From JBFXCS01 sp050181915 (GTDB lineage Bacteria; Actinomycetota; Thermoleophilia; Miltoncostaeales; Miltoncostaeaceae): a DNA stretch of 64,000 nucleotides. Shown piece after piece: positions 32,248 through 41,036 of this stretch. The number at the start of each line of letters is the position of its first letter. Position 1 is the first letter of the stretch. The notes beneath the pieces are model-generated. The model saw nothing but the letters and a program-made list of their open reading frames with translations. It had not been told where the DNA came from and searched no databases. The translations under genes were made by a program, and so were the position numbers. The DNA lies in the NCBI GenBank assembly GCA_050181915.1, contig JBFXCS010000003.1:310001-374000 (forward strand), in the 5' to 3' direction.

Positions 32248-34052
32248 TGCGCCGCACGAAGGGACTGCTCGCGACCGGTGGAGCGGCCCTGCTCACGGTG
32301 ACGGCGGTGCCGGCTGCGGCGACCGAGGGGAGCCTCTATCGGTTCGGGGTCGAGGCGCTCGCCGCCCAGGCCGTCCCCGACGGCCAGTGCTCGGTCGCCC
32401 AGACCGGCGCGAGCTTCGGAGTGACCTGCCCACCGATCGGGACCTCCTTCACCGGCACCAAGTGGCAGATCGACCTGCGCACCCCCGTCCCCGGGTCGGT
32501 GATCGAGGCGTTCGACTGGCGGGCCGTGCGCTTCCACCAGACCCCGACGTCGATCGCCCAGCAGGTGCTCGCCGACGGTGCCCTCGCCTGGCAGGTCGCC
32601 GAGTCCGACATCCCCCGCAGCCCCGCCCAACCGAAGGCCTATCGGGTCGGAATGCGCGCCCAAACGGCCTCGCTTCGGCTCTGGCAGACCGAGGCGCGAC
32701 AGCAGCCGAACCGGGTCTGGACCTTCCTCGAGCCGACGATCTTCGTCCGCGACGTGCAGCCACCCACGGCGCGCTGGGTGAGCGTTCCGGGCGGCTGGGT
32801 CACCGGCGACCAGGCCGAGGCGCGCTGGCAGGTGTCCGACAACTTCGGTGCCGACGGGATCGCCCAGCAGCGCATCTCCGCCGCCGGTCGCACCCTCTAC
32901 GCGAGCGCTCCGGGAGACGGAGCGCACGTGACGAGCCTCGCGCTCGCGGGCGTGCCCGACGGAGTCCACGCCCTCCGCCTCGACGCCGACGGAGACGGGA
33001 CGGCGGGGGCGGCGGCTCAGGAGGCGATCCTCCGCATCGACCGCACGCCGCCGGTTGCTTCGGTCGCGCTCGCGGGCCTGCCGAACGACGCGGTTCGGGC
33101 GACAATCAGCGTCGGCGATGCCACCAGTGGGGTGCGCGACTGGACGCTGCGCGCCCGCAGCGCCGACGGGCCCGCGGTGGCCAGCTCGAGCGCCGCCGCT
33201 AACGTGGCGGACATCGACCTCACGGCCTACGCCGCACCGGGCGAGACGATCCGCTTCGTGCTCGAGGCCACCGACAACGCCGGTCTGTCCCGCCAGGTCA
33301 CCTCCGCGCCGGTGACGCGGGCGGCCCCGAGCGGAAGCGGACCATCGAAGACGGTGATCGGAGGCGATGGCCCGCTTGGAGAGCCCGGGCGGATCGAGTC
33401 AAGCGGGGCACCACTCCCGAACTTCTCTCGCATCGAGACGCGCGGGGTTCGCACGAGCCACGCCCGCAGCTACAGCCGCAACGGCCGGCTGCTCGTGCCG
33501 CTGGTCGTCGCGACCCACTCCCGGCCGGTGAAGGTCAGCGGCCGGTTCCTGCACCCGCGCGGCACCGGCCTCCGAGGAGCGACCGTCTACCTCGTGGACC
33601 CCAAGGGGTTCACGCGCGCGACGACCCTGACCGATCGACGCGGGCGCTTCGCCTTCCGGGTGCGCCCGCGCCTGGCGGGGACATGGCGCGCCATCGCCCT
33701 CGGCCGGCCGCTTGTCGTCGCGCCGGCGGTGATCCAGCTCCGGCCACGCGTCACGACCCGGATCAACGCACGGACGATCCGGGCCGGTGGCCGGCTCGTC
33801 ATCACTGGGAGGATCTCGCCGCTCGGTGTCGGCCGGGCAAAGCTGGTCAAGCTCGAATGGCGGCAGGGCCGGGCCTGGCGACCGCTCGCCCTGACCACCG
33901 CCGACCGGCGGGGACGCTTCACGCTGCGCTACCGGTTCAGCTCTGCGCCCGGCGCGTTCACGGTCCCGGTGAGGGTGGTAGTGCCGCGCGAGAAAGGCTC
34001 GCCATCCCTTCCCGTAGTCGCCCGACGACTCGCCATTCGTGTCGGCCGGTGA
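32247..34052 (+). CDS. Secreted multidomain beta-sandwich protein
   Basis: A 601-residue exported protein. The signal peptide is MRRTKGLLATGGAALLTVTAVPAAAT. The middle holds Ig-like modules (TPPVASVALAGLPNDAVRAT, DATSGVRDWTLRARSADG, ETIRFVLEATDNAGLS). The C-terminal third holds two carboxypeptidase-regulatory-like beta modules, each with a turn of the form TLTDRRGRFAFRVRP and TTADRRGRFTLRYRF. Such modules are used in adhesins and cell-surface proteins. It overlaps the previous gene by 1 bp and no sortase motif or C-terminal anchor is seen, so it is probably released or held by its bitopic neighbour. A role in cell-cell contact for transfer is a reasonable guess. Confidence 0.68.
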   Translation: MRRTKGLLATGGAALLTVTAVPAAATEGSLYRFGVEALAAQAVPDGQCSVAQTGASFGVTCPPIGTSFTGTKWQIDLRTPVPGSVIEAFDWRAVRFHQTPTSIAQQVLADGALAWQVAESDIPRSPAQPKAYRVGMRAQTASLRLWQTEARQQPNRVWTFLEPTIFVRDVQPPTARWVSVPGGWVTGDQAEARWQVSDNFGADGIAQQRISAAGRTLYASAPGDGAHVTSLALAGVPDGVHALRLDADGDGTAGAAAQEAILRIDRTPPVASVALAGLPNDAVRATISVGDATSGVRDWTLRARSADGPAVASSSAAANVADIDLTAYAAPGETIRFVLEATDNAGLSRQVTSAPVTRAAPSGSGPSKTVIGGDGPLGEPGRIESSGAPLPNFSRIETRGVRTSHARSYSRNGRLLVPLVVATHSRPVKVSGRFLHPRGTGLRGATVYLVDPKGFTRATTLTDRRGRFAFRVRPRLAGTWRAIALGRPLVVAPAVIQLRPRVTTRINARTIRAGGRLVITGRISPLGVGRAKLVKLEWRQGRAWRPLALTTADRRGRFTLRYRFSSAPGAFTVPVRVVVPREKGSPSLPVVARRLAIRVGR

Positions 34053-34467
34053 AGCAGTCGGAGTCTGGCGCTCGTGGCTGCCGTTGCGGGCGTTGAGGCG
34101 TTGTCACGGATTGCCGCCGGGCCTCGCGCGCTCCGGCCCGCCCAGGGCGTCTCGGATCATCAGCGGTGAGCCGAGTCGGGAGCGTGTCATCGGTCACCCG
34201 GACCTCGTGCACTGGTGGAGCACCATCGCTGGGGGCTGGCTTCGAGTTCGATCGCCCGTCGGCGCCCGGATGTCCGGGTGGCGTCGGTGGCCGGCTCAAA
34301 CGTGGCCGGGCCCCGTCTCGAGTCGCTGTTCCCGCTCCCTCAGCGCGAGGACTCCACCGCCCGGGGGGGGGGGCGCACATGCCGAGCATGACTGATGACG
34401 GACCCTCCGGATCAAGGACCTTGGGAGCCCGGAGGGTCTGTCTCATCTCATGCCCGCCGGAGTCACC
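34053..34467. other. Gene-free gap of 415 bp inside the element
   Basis: I see no convincing gene on either strand. Contents: GTTGTCAC at 34100 (inverse of the possible integrase arm repeat), a run of 11 G residues at about 34373-34383, and a terminator-like hairpin at 34401-34438. Open frames exist on both strands but have no start signal, no family motif and only the composition expected of random GC-rich DNA. It marks the change from the + strand envelope genes to the minus-strand DUF4389/MMPL pair. Confidence 0.6.
34401..34438. terminator. Hairpin terminator-like structure
   Basis: GACCCTCCGG and CCGGAGGGTC form a perfect 10-bp stem around an 18-nt loop that contains a further AAGG/CCTT inner stem. 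It lies 29 bp beyond the stop of the DUF4389 gene (minus strand) and downstream of the secreted-protein gene (+ strand), so it could serve both. TCTGTCTCATCT follows on the + strand. Confidence 0.6.
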
Positions 34468-35187
34468 TCACGTGGTCGGGACCGGATCCGTCGGGGTCGT
34501 GGCCGTGCGGGGCGCTGCGGGGGGCTCGGTGCTCCCGGCGTCGAGCCGGAAGGGCGGGTAGGCGTCGGTCATGAGAGCTGCGTAGGCGACGACGCGGAAG
34601 ACCCAACGGTTCAGGCCGAGGACGAGGTCGTAGAGCCCCCTCGGGTACCGACTCGTGAAGAGCAGGGCGAGCCCGGCGAAAAACGTGAGCATCCCGATCA
34701 GGCCTCCACATGTGGCGTAGAGGAAGTCGTCGCCGCCGTCTGACCATGCCGACCAGGCTCCGCCGGTGAAGATCGCGACGATCAGGTACTGCGGGATGGC
34801 GAGCAGCCACCACTTCACGAGGACGAGCCCGCGCGAGAGCCGCTCGGGGTACGCGACCTCAAGCCGGGCCGGGTAGTCCGGGTCGTCGGCGAGCGAGAAG
34901 GGCGGATACCGGTCGGTCGCGAGGGCGCTGTAGGAGTAGAAGGCGACGCGCCACGACCAGCGCAGGACGCCGACGTTGAAGTCGAAGATCCGGCGGGGGT
35001 AGCGGCCGGTGAAGAGGATCGCGACGCCCGCGACGACGGTCGAGACCACGACGCCGATCCACAGGAAGACGAGCACGACGAAGTGCGGGATGGCGAGCAG
35101 CCACTTGACGAGCCACTGCCAGCGCCCGACGTTGGGATCGAGCTCACCGGTGAGGCGCACCGGAGAGGCGGTCTGCGGGGTTGTCAT
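34468..35187 (-). CDS. DUF4389 membrane protein
   Basis: A 239-residue membrane protein with two copies of the DUF4389 module. The halves start RWQWLVKWLLAIPHFVVLVF and GLVLVKWWLLAIPQYLIVAI, and each contains the hallmark TGRYPRRIFDFNVGVLRWS or TSRYPRGLYDLVLGLNRWV, followed by a YPPF segment. About four membrane helices are predicted. The ATG is preceded by AAGGAG 9 nt upstream. Function is unknown; the module also occurs as an extension in other actinobacterial envelope proteins. It lies 266 bp downstream of an MMPL gene remnant on the same strand, and the two may once have formed a chromosomal pair. Confidence 0.8.
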   Translation of the reverse strand: MTTPQTASPVRLTGELDPNVGRWQWLVKWLLAIPHFVVLVFLWIGVVVSTVVAGVAILFTGRYPRRIFDFNVGVLRWSWRVAFYSYSALATDRYPPFSLADDPDYPARLEVAYPERLSRGLVLVKWWLLAIPQYLIVAIFTGGAWSAWSDGGDDFLYATCGGLIGMLTFFAGLALLFTSRYPRGLYDLVLGLNRWVFRVVAYAALMTDAYPPFRLDAGSTEPPAAPRTATTPTDPVPTT

Positions 35188-35412
35188 GGTCTGGTGCTCC
35201 TTGCTTCGAGTGGATCGAGAGCGACGCATGTGGTGCGGGACATGCGGGGTCTCCTCAGGGAGGCGGGGATCGTCTGGCGCCGATGCTCCTCGCCGGGGGC
35301 CCGTCGCACATCGGACCTCCGGCTCGATCGCGCCCGGCCGGACGGGCGATCCCCATGCGGACCTTTCGGCCGATTCCCTCGCCGCGCCGCAGGAGCGATC
35401 GATCTGCGGCCG

Positions 35413-35438
35413 GCCGAGGGGGACCTCGCCCCCTCGGC
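35413..35438. terminator. Perfect 10-bp hairpin after the MMPL remnant
   Basis: GCCGAGGGGG and CCCCCTCGGC flank a 6-nt loop. It lies 15 bp beyond the stop codon of the MMPL fragment on the minus strand, the expected place for its terminator. The 266-bp gap around it has no gene. No U-tract is present. Confidence 0.6.
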
Positions 35439-35453
35439 GGACCGGGGACAGGT

Positions 35454-35870
35454 CTATGCCGGCTGCGGGGCGGGGTCGGGGGTCACCTTCGGCCGCACGT
35501 GCGACGGCTCGACGCGGAGGATGCGCGCGGCCCAGCCGGGGAGCCACCAGTTCCAGCGGCCGAGGATGGCCACCGCCGCGGGGGCGAGGACGCCGCGGAT
35601 GATGGTGGCGTCGATCAGGATCCCCCCGCCGAGCCCGAGGGCGAAGATCTTGGCCTCGGTGCCCGGCTGGGCGCCGAAGGCGACGAACGCGAGGCCGAGG
35701 ATCAGCGCCGCGCTCGTGACGAGGCGCCCGGTGCGTCCGATCCCCTCGACCACCGCCGCCTCGGTCGAGCCGATGCGGTCGTACGCCTCCTGCATCCGGC
35801 TGATGATGAAGACCTGGTGGTCCACTGCCTCACCGAAACAGGTTGACGCTCCCGTTCCATTTCGGTTCAC
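35454..35870 (-). pseudogene. 3' remnant of an MMPL/RND-family transporter gene
   Basis: The frame encodes only the last part of an MMPL membrane transporter: AVDHQVFIISRMQEAYDRIG, AVVEGIGRTGRLVTSAALIL, LGGGILIDATIIRGVLAPAA and ILGRWNWWLPGW, which together are the conserved C-terminal block of proteins normally 700-1000 residues long. Homology starts near position 35837; the ten codons before it come from the promoter region of the conjugation operon and are unrelated. The gene was therefore cut at about 35.84 kb by insertion or deletion. The rest of MMPL is not found elsewhere in the window. Confidence 0.82.
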
Positions 35871-35893
35871 TATAAACAGTCAACAGATAGTGA
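35867..35893. promoter_or_regulatory. Inverted repeat upstream of the transfer operon
   Basis: TCACTAT and ATAGTGA are perfect 7-bp arms around a 13-bp AT-rich centre, ending 7 bp before the ATG of the first transfer gene. A TTGACG lies at 35843-35848, and CACTAT or TATAAA nearby could be the -10, giving 19 or 22 bp spacing. The site is well placed for a repressor that blocks the whole operon; an element-borne HTH protein is the likely binder. Confidence 0.5.
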
Positions 35894-35900
35894 GACGGGC

Positions 35901-36197
35901 ATGCGTGGGTGGGGTTTGCACATCGTCCTTCAGGTCGGCGCCACACCAGACCCCTCCGGCCTGCCCGGTCAGGCCAAGCTGCAGAAGCTCGTCGATGGCC
36001 TTTACTCCTGGTCGCTGATCCTGATCCTCGCGGCGATGGTGGTCGCGGCGATCGCCTGGGCGTGGGGTGCGCAGTCAAACCACCATGGCGCGACCTCGGG
36101 CGGCCGGCGCGGCGTTCTGATCGCCGCCGCAGCCGGCCTGCTCGTCGGCATGGCGCCCCAGATCGTCAACTTCTTTTACGGCGTCGGGCGCCAGTAG
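35901..36197 (+). CDS. DUF6112-like small membrane protein (VirB2-type pilin candidate)
   Basis: A 98-residue protein with two membrane helices (about residues 35-56 and 71-92): SGLPGQAKLQKLVDGLYSWS leads into the first, and RRGVLIAAAAGLLVGMAPQI forms the second. The pattern fits DUF6112, a family that opens conjugation operons in actinobacterial elements. Size and topology also match VirB2/TrbC pilins, which form the transfer tube; that role is inferred. It is the first gene of an eight-gene + strand operon and is preceded by an operator-like inverted repeat. Confidence 0.7.
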   Translation: MRGWGLHIVLQVGATPDPSGLPGQAKLQKLVDGLYSWSLILILAAMVVAAIAWAWGAQSNHHGATSGGRRGVLIAAAAGLLVGMAPQIVNFFYGVGRQ

Positions 36198-36200
36198 GCC

Positions 36201-36920
36201 GTGCCGTCCCGCTCCGGCACCGACCTCCTGATCCAGCGCAGCGAGCGCCCCGTGCGCCGTCGCCTTCCGATGCTCGGCGGCGTCATGCTGGTGTTCGCGC
36301 TCGGCCTCGCTCTGGGTCGCCTCAGCGCTCCCGGCGACGGCCCAGACCCGATCCCGGTCGCTCCTCTGCCCGAGGCCTCCGCCGACCCGGCGCGCCTGTC
36401 CGTCGAGGACCCCGGACCGGCCGCCTCGCGCACCAGGGCGGGAGCGGCACGGACGGTGGCCCGGGCCCTCTCGGCGCTCGCTGATCCACAGCTGCTCTCG
36501 AGCCCGGAGGCACGGCGCGCCGTAGTCGCCCGGATCGCGCCGCCCGGCTACCGCGCTGAGCTCGCTCCTCTCTTCGAGCGTACCTACGGCTACCTCGATG
36601 AGCTGCTCGGCGCGGCGGCTGACCGTGGGGAGGTCGTCTTGCGGATGACCCCGCTCGGCTACCGGGTCGAGGCCTTCTCGTCCACGAGAGCCAGCGTGGC
36701 GGTCTGGCAGGTGACGCTGCTCGCGACGCCCGAGCGGGCGCCGATCGCCGCCTGGTCCACCAGCCGCGCGGAGCTGGTCTGGTCGGGTGGGCGCTGGAGG
36801 GTCGAGCGCTTCGGGACCGACACGCCGGGGCCGGTGCCTGCCGTCACCGCGCCCGACGCTCCAGTCGCAGCAAGTGAGTTCGTCGCCTCGGCTCAGGGCT
36901 TCTCCCCCTTCCCGCCGTGA
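36201..36920 (+). CDS. Bitopic conjugation protein, VirB8/TcpC-like by layout
   Basis: A 239-residue protein with a short basic cytoplasmic N-terminus, one membrane helix (about residues 22-41, LPMLGGVMLVFALGLALG), and an extracytoplasmic domain with a helix followed by strands (AVWQVTLLATPERAPIAAWS, RAELVWSGGRWRVERF) reminiscent of the NTF2-like fold of VirB8 and TcpC. That similarity is judged by eye. The GTG start is 3 bp after the DUF6112 stop, and its end overlaps the next gene as GTGA. A scaffold role in the channel is inferred. Confidence 0.55.
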   Translation: MPSRSGTDLLIQRSERPVRRRLPMLGGVMLVFALGLALGRLSAPGDGPDPIPVAPLPEASADPARLSVEDPGPAASRTRAGAARTVARALSALADPQLLSSPEARRAVVARIAPPGYRAELAPLFERTYGYLDELLGAAADRGEVVLRMTPLGYRVEAFSSTRASVAVWQVTLLATPERAPIAAWSTSRAELVWSGGRWRVERFGTDTPGPVPAVTAPDAPVAASEFVASAQGFSPFPP

Positions 36921-38311
36921 GCGCCCAGAGATCCGCCTCGGCGACCGGGTGCCTGCTGGCGCTGCTCGTGGCTACCGCCCTGGCGCTACTCACGCCGACC
37001 CGGGCGGAGGCGATCGATGTCCCGGGGCCCTGCGACGTGCCGGGGGTGAGCCTCGTCTGTGACGCCGCCGGCGATGCGGCGAGTGCCGCCGCCGGGGCGG
37101 CCGGCGACGCGGTCCTTGGCCAGCTGACCGGCTGGGTCGGTGATGGGGCGGCCTGGCTGCTCCGCCAGGTTGCTGAGGCGATCGACGCGACCACCACCGT
37201 CGACCTGTCGGCCCCCTGGTTCGAGCGCCACTACGCATTCATGTTCCAGGCGGGGGCGATCCTGCTGCTGCCGCTGCTCCTGCTCACCGTCCTGCAGGCC
37301 CTGGTCCGCCAGGACGCCGGGCTGATGGTACGAGCGACCTTCCTGCACCTGCCGGCGGCGATGCTTCTCACGGGGATCGCGGTCACGGTCACCCAGACGG
37401 CGCTGGCGGTCACCGACGCCCTGTCGGCCGAGCTCACCCGCGGGGTGGCGGCAGACACCGACACCCTGGCGACGACGCTCACCACCGCGAGCGCCGTCGG
37501 GGGGCCGATCCCCCTGTTCGCCTCCTTCCTGCTCGCCCTGGTGATGGCGCTGGCGGCTCTCTTTGTCTGGTTCGAGCTGATCCTGCGTGCCGGGGTGGTC
37601 TACGTGGCGGTGATGTTCCTGCCCTTGTTCCTGGCGACGATGATCTGGCCGGTCCTCTCGGGCTGGGTGCGCCGGCTCACGCAGCTGATCGTGGCGGCGA
37701 TCCTCTCCAAGCTCGTGATCGTGGCGACGCTGTCGCTCGGCCTGTCGGCCTTCACCTCCGGCGACGGCCCCTCGGCGCTGCTGGCGGGGGCGGGGATGTT
37801 CCTGCTGGCGGCCTTCTCGCCGTTCGTGCTGTTCGCGTTGATCCCGCTGGCGGCCGAGGTCGCCCAGCCGCAACGCGAGGGCCGCCACGCCCTCGCCGCC
37901 GCCACCGGGGCGTCGCTTGCCTGGAACGTCGCCCGCACCCGCATGACCTTCGGCGCCGTCGGGGCGGCCGGCGGGGCGATGGGGCTCGCCGGCGGCGCGA
38001 TCGGCGCGGCCGGCGCGGGCGGGCTCGGACCCGGGGGCCCGCAGGGTCCGGCCGGCCCCTCGGGCGGTCATGGGGGTGGCGGCGGACCAAGCCCCGGCGG
38101 AGCCGCCCCCACGGCCGCCGGAGTGGTCGCCTCGGTGCCGCGCGCCGCGGCCGCATCGGCAACGCGCGCCGTGAGTGCCGCGGCATCACCACCGCGCGAT
38201 CCCGCCTCCCCCGAGCGTCGCCCGGCTCCTCCCCCCTCGCCCGCACCGCGCCCGGCACCGGCGGGCCCGCCGCCCGGCCAGCTCCCCCTGCGTGGCACCG
38301 ATGGCGCCTGA
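36917..38311 (+). CDS. Polytopic conjugation protein, VirB6/TrbL-like
   Basis: A 464-residue membrane protein. After a signal-like N-terminus (LLALLVATALALLTPTRAEA) and a soluble segment come about six helices (FMFQAGAILLLPLLLLTVLQ, IPLFASFLLALVMALAALFV, VVYVAVMFLPLFLATMIWPV among them). A low-complexity Gly/Pro/Ala tail of about 130 residues follows. The arrangement matches TrbL/VirB6 channel proteins of gram-positive elements. It overlaps genes on both sides (4 and 11 bp). It probably forms the membrane pore through which DNA passes; this is inferred from topology and gene order. Confidence 0.75.
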   Translation: MSAQRSASATGCLLALLVATALALLTPTRAEAIDVPGPCDVPGVSLVCDAAGDAASAAAGAAGDAVLGQLTGWVGDGAAWLLRQVAEAIDATTTVDLSAPWFERHYAFMFQAGAILLLPLLLLTVLQALVRQDAGLMVRATFLHLPAAMLLTGIAVTVTQTALAVTDALSAELTRGVAADTDTLATTLTTASAVGGPIPLFASFLLALVMALAALFVWFELILRAGVVYVAVMFLPLFLATMIWPVLSGWVRRLTQLIVAAILSKLVIVATLSLGLSAFTSGDGPSALLAGAGMFLLAAFSPFVLFALIPLAAEVAQPQREGRHALAAATGASLAWNVARTRMTFGAVGAAGGAMGLAGGAIGAAGAGGLGPGGPQGPAGPSGGHGGGGGPSPGGAAPTAAGVVASVPRAAAASATRAVSAAASPPRDPASPERRPAPPPSPAPRPAPAGPPPGQLPLRGTDGA

Positions 38312-39779
38312 GCCCTCGCGCTACCGCTTCGGCCCGCTCGAGCCGGGAGGCGCCGTCGGTGGCCTCGGCTGGAGTCAGGTCGCCTGCGTCGCCCTCGGCC
38401 TGGTCGGCCTCGTCACCTGCCTGAACGTCGCCCCGGGCACCGGCGGGGCGCTGTCGGGCCTCGCGGTCGCAGGCGCAGGGCTCGGCGGCGCGTTCCTGCG
38501 CCTCGGGGGTCGGCCGCCGGTCGCCTGGGCGGCGATCGCCGCCGGCTTCGCAGGCCGCCGAGCCCGCGGCCGCCACCGCTACCTCTCAAGGTCTCCCGGA
38601 CGGGGGCACGGGCTCGGGGAGGTCGAGGGCCTCGACCTCCCCGACACCCTCACCGGGCTCCGGATCCTCGGAGCCCGTTGGGGTCGCGGCGAGGTCGGCA
38701 TCGCGTGTGAGGGATCGACCTGGACGGCGGTGCTGGCGGTCGAGGGCGGCGCCTTCGCCCTCCTGGAGCTCGCCGACAAGGAGCGGCGCCTGGCGCGCTG
38801 GGGGGCGGTGCTCTCGGGCTTCGCCCGGCCGGGTAGCCCTGTGAGCCGTCTCGCGTGGATCGACCGCACCGTGACTCAAGGCGCGGACGAGCTCGGCCGC
38901 TACCTCGCCGACGGCCTCACCCTCCCCTCAATGCATCCTGGCGTGCGCTCCTACCTGGAGCTGCTCGATGAGGCGGGGCCCGCCGCCCGCCGCCACGAGA
39001 CCTTCCTCGCCCTCCAGATCGACGCCCGCCGCGCCTCGGGGGCGATCCGCCGCGCCGGCGGCGGCCAGGCGGGTGCGACGGCGGTGCTCCTCCGCGAACT
39101 GACCAGCCTCTCGGAGCACCTGCTGCGTGCGGAGGTGGTGGTGCGTGGGGCGCTCAGCCCGCGCCTGCTCGCCCGCGCGATCCGCCTCGGCTTCTGCCCC
39201 AGCGACCGGCCCCGCCTTGATCGCCTCGGCGCCGGCGACCACGAGGTGGCGGGCACCGACCCGGCGAACGCCGGGCCGATGGCTGCCGCCGAGTCGTGGC
39301 GGACGTACAGAAGCGACGACGCCCTCCACTGCAGCTACTGGATCGCTGAGTGGCCCAGGGTCGAGGTCGGGGCGGACTTCCTGCTGCCGTTCCTGCTTGG
39401 CGGCACGACCCGCCGCAGCGTCGCGGTGGTGATGGAGCCACTCGACCCCGCCCGTGCCCTGCGGGCCGCCGAGAACGCGCGCACCAACGAGATCTCAGAT
39501 GACGAGCTGCGGGCCCGGATGGGCTTCCTCGCGACCGCCCGCCGGCGCCGCCAACAGCAGGCCCTGGTTGAGCGCGAGCAGGAGCTCGCCGAGGGCCACT
39601 CGGGGGTCCGCTTCTCCGGCTACGTCACGGTCTCCGCCGATGGGGCGCAGGAGCTCCAGGCGGCGATGGCCGAGCTCGAGCAGTCGGCCCAGATGGCGCG
39701 CCTCGAGCTGCGACCCCTCTACGGCGAGCAGGCGAGCGGGTTCACCTACACCCTCCCCTTGTGCCGGGGTTTGCGGTGA
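38301..39779 (+). CDS. SCO6880-family conjugation protein
   Basis: A 492-residue protein of the SCO6880 type, always found next to the VirB4-like ATPase in actinobacterial elements. It has two N-terminal membrane helices (about residues 24-70) that resemble VirB3/PrgI, then a long soluble part with LARWGAVLSGFARPGSPVSR, RAEVVVRGALSPRLLARAIR and WPRVEVGADFLLPFLLGG. This looks like the N-terminal half of a VirB4 protein split from the ATPase, which follows as a separate gene with a GTGA overlap. It would dock the ATPase to the channel. Confidence 0.75.
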   Translation: MAPEPSRYRFGPLEPGGAVGGLGWSQVACVALGLVGLVTCLNVAPGTGGALSGLAVAGAGLGGAFLRLGGRPPVAWAAIAAGFAGRRARGRHRYLSRSPGRGHGLGEVEGLDLPDTLTGLRILGARWGRGEVGIACEGSTWTAVLAVEGGAFALLELADKERRLARWGAVLSGFARPGSPVSRLAWIDRTVTQGADELGRYLADGLTLPSMHPGVRSYLELLDEAGPAARRHETFLALQIDARRASGAIRRAGGGQAGATAVLLRELTSLSEHLLRAEVVVRGALSPRLLARAIRLGFCPSDRPRLDRLGAGDHEVAGTDPANAGPMAAAESWRTYRSDDALHCSYWIAEWPRVEVGADFLLPFLLGGTTRRSVAVVMEPLDPARALRAAENARTNEISDDELRARMGFLATARRRRQQQALVEREQELAEGHSGVRFSGYVTVSADGAQELQAAMAELEQSAQMARLELRPLYGEQASGFTYTLPLCRGLR

Positions 39780-41014
39780 GGGTCCGGCCCCGCCACCCGG
39801 CCCATCAGCTGACGAGTGCCCACCTCCAGGCCGCCTACCCCTTCATGGGTGAAGGCGGCCTCGGGGGCCGGGGCGTCTACATCGGCCGCGACGTCTACTC
39901 AGGCGCCAGCTTCTGCTTCGACCCCTGGGTCCTCTACGAGCAAGGTGCGTTGACGGGGCCGTCGGCGCTTGTCGCCGGGCAGGTCGGCCGCGGGAAGTCG
40001 GCGCTGATCAAGACCTACCTCGCCCGCCAGGCCCTCTTCGGCCGCCGCGCCGTCGTCATCGACCCCAAAGGCGAGTACGGCCCACTGGCTGAGTGGTTCG
40101 GCAGCCGGTCGATCCGGCTCGTGCCGGGAGGCCAGGTGCGGCTCAACCCCCTCGACGCCGCCGGCGGACGTGAGGAGCGCGTCGCCCTGCTCGGGGCGCT
40201 TGTCGCAGGATCCTTGCGGCGGGGCTTGGAGCCCCAGGAGCACACCGCCCTCGACCTCGCCTACCGGGCCGCCGCAGCTGGCGGTGAGCCGACGCTGCCG
40301 GCGGTCCAGCACCACCTCCTGCACCCGACCCACGAGGCCGCGACCTCGATCGCCGTCGGCGCCGAGGACCTCGCTCGCTACGGACGCGGCTGCGCCCTCG
40401 AGCTACGGCGACTCTGCGAGGGCGACCTCCACGGCATGTTCGACGGCCCGACGAGCGACGGCGTCGAGCTCGATGCGCCGATCGTTGTGCTCGACCTGTC
40501 GGCCCTGCACGGCTCGCCCGCGCTCGGGGTGCTGATGGTCTGCGTCAGTGCCTGGCTGTCGGGGCGCCTCGTCGCCGACGACGGGATCAAGCGCCTGGTG
40601 GTGCTCGACGAGGGCTGGGCGGTGCTAGCCGACCCGGCGGCCGCCACCTTCCTGCAGCGCTCCTGGAAGCTCGCCCGCTCCTACGGGGTCGCCAACATGC
40701 TCGTGATCCACCGCCTGTCGGACCTCGCGGCCGCGGGGGAGGCGGGATCGCGCGAGGCGACGATCGCCGCCGGCCTCCTGTCGGATTCCGAGACCCGGAT
40801 CATCCTCGCCCAGAGCCCGGCCGACCTCGCCGCCACCCGCGAGCTGGTCGGACTCACCGGCACCGAGGTCGACCACGTCGCCACCCTGCCCCGCGGGGTG
40901 GCCCTCTGGAAGGTCGGCGAGCGCTCATTCGTGGTCGAACACCGACTCTCGCGGGCCGAGCGCGCCCTCGTCGACACCGACGCCCGCATGCGAAGCACCG
41001 CGGCAAGTCCCTGA
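39776..41014 (+). CDS. VirB4-like conjugation ATPase
   Basis: A 412-residue ATPase energising the type IV channel. Walker A is AGQVGRGKSAL (residues 68-77), the post-Walker strand is VVIDPKGEYGPL, and Walker B is RLVVLDEGWAVL with the conserved Glu. The VirB4 feature MLVIHRLSDLAAAGEAGS follows. It lacks the N-terminal half of VirB4; the SCO6880 gene upstream supplies the equivalent. The GTG at 39776 gives a 4-bp overlap with the upstream stop and is preferred to a GTG 15 nt earlier. Confidence 0.85.
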   Translation: MRVRPRHPAHQLTSAHLQAAYPFMGEGGLGGRGVYIGRDVYSGASFCFDPWVLYEQGALTGPSALVAGQVGRGKSALIKTYLARQALFGRRAVVIDPKGEYGPLAEWFGSRSIRLVPGGQVRLNPLDAAGGREERVALLGALVAGSLRRGLEPQEHTALDLAYRAAAAGGEPTLPAVQHHLLHPTHEAATSIAVGAEDLARYGRGCALELRRLCEGDLHGMFDGPTSDGVELDAPIVVLDLSALHGSPALGVLMVCVSAWLSGRLVADDGIKRLVVLDEGWAVLADPAAATFLQRSWKLARSYGVANMLVIHRLSDLAAAGEAGSREATIAAGLLSDSETRIILAQSPADLAATRELVGLTGTEVDHVATLPRGVALWKVGERSFVVEHRLSRAERALVDTDARMRSTAASP

Positions 41015-41036
41015 ACGATTACCGAAGGAGGAGCAG

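Noticed and set aside
34373..34383. Run of 11 G residues
   Set aside because: It may simply be slippage-prone GC DNA or a sequencing artefact. No function can be supported.
34039..34470. Several open frames in the 415-bp gap inside the element
   Set aside because: They lack start signals and family motifs, and their composition is that of random GC-rich sequence.
39798..39806. CGGCCCATC, matching the last bases of the tRNA-Lys gene
   Set aside because: Only nine bases match and they lie inside the SCO6880/VirB4 coding junction. It is too short to be an attachment-site copy.
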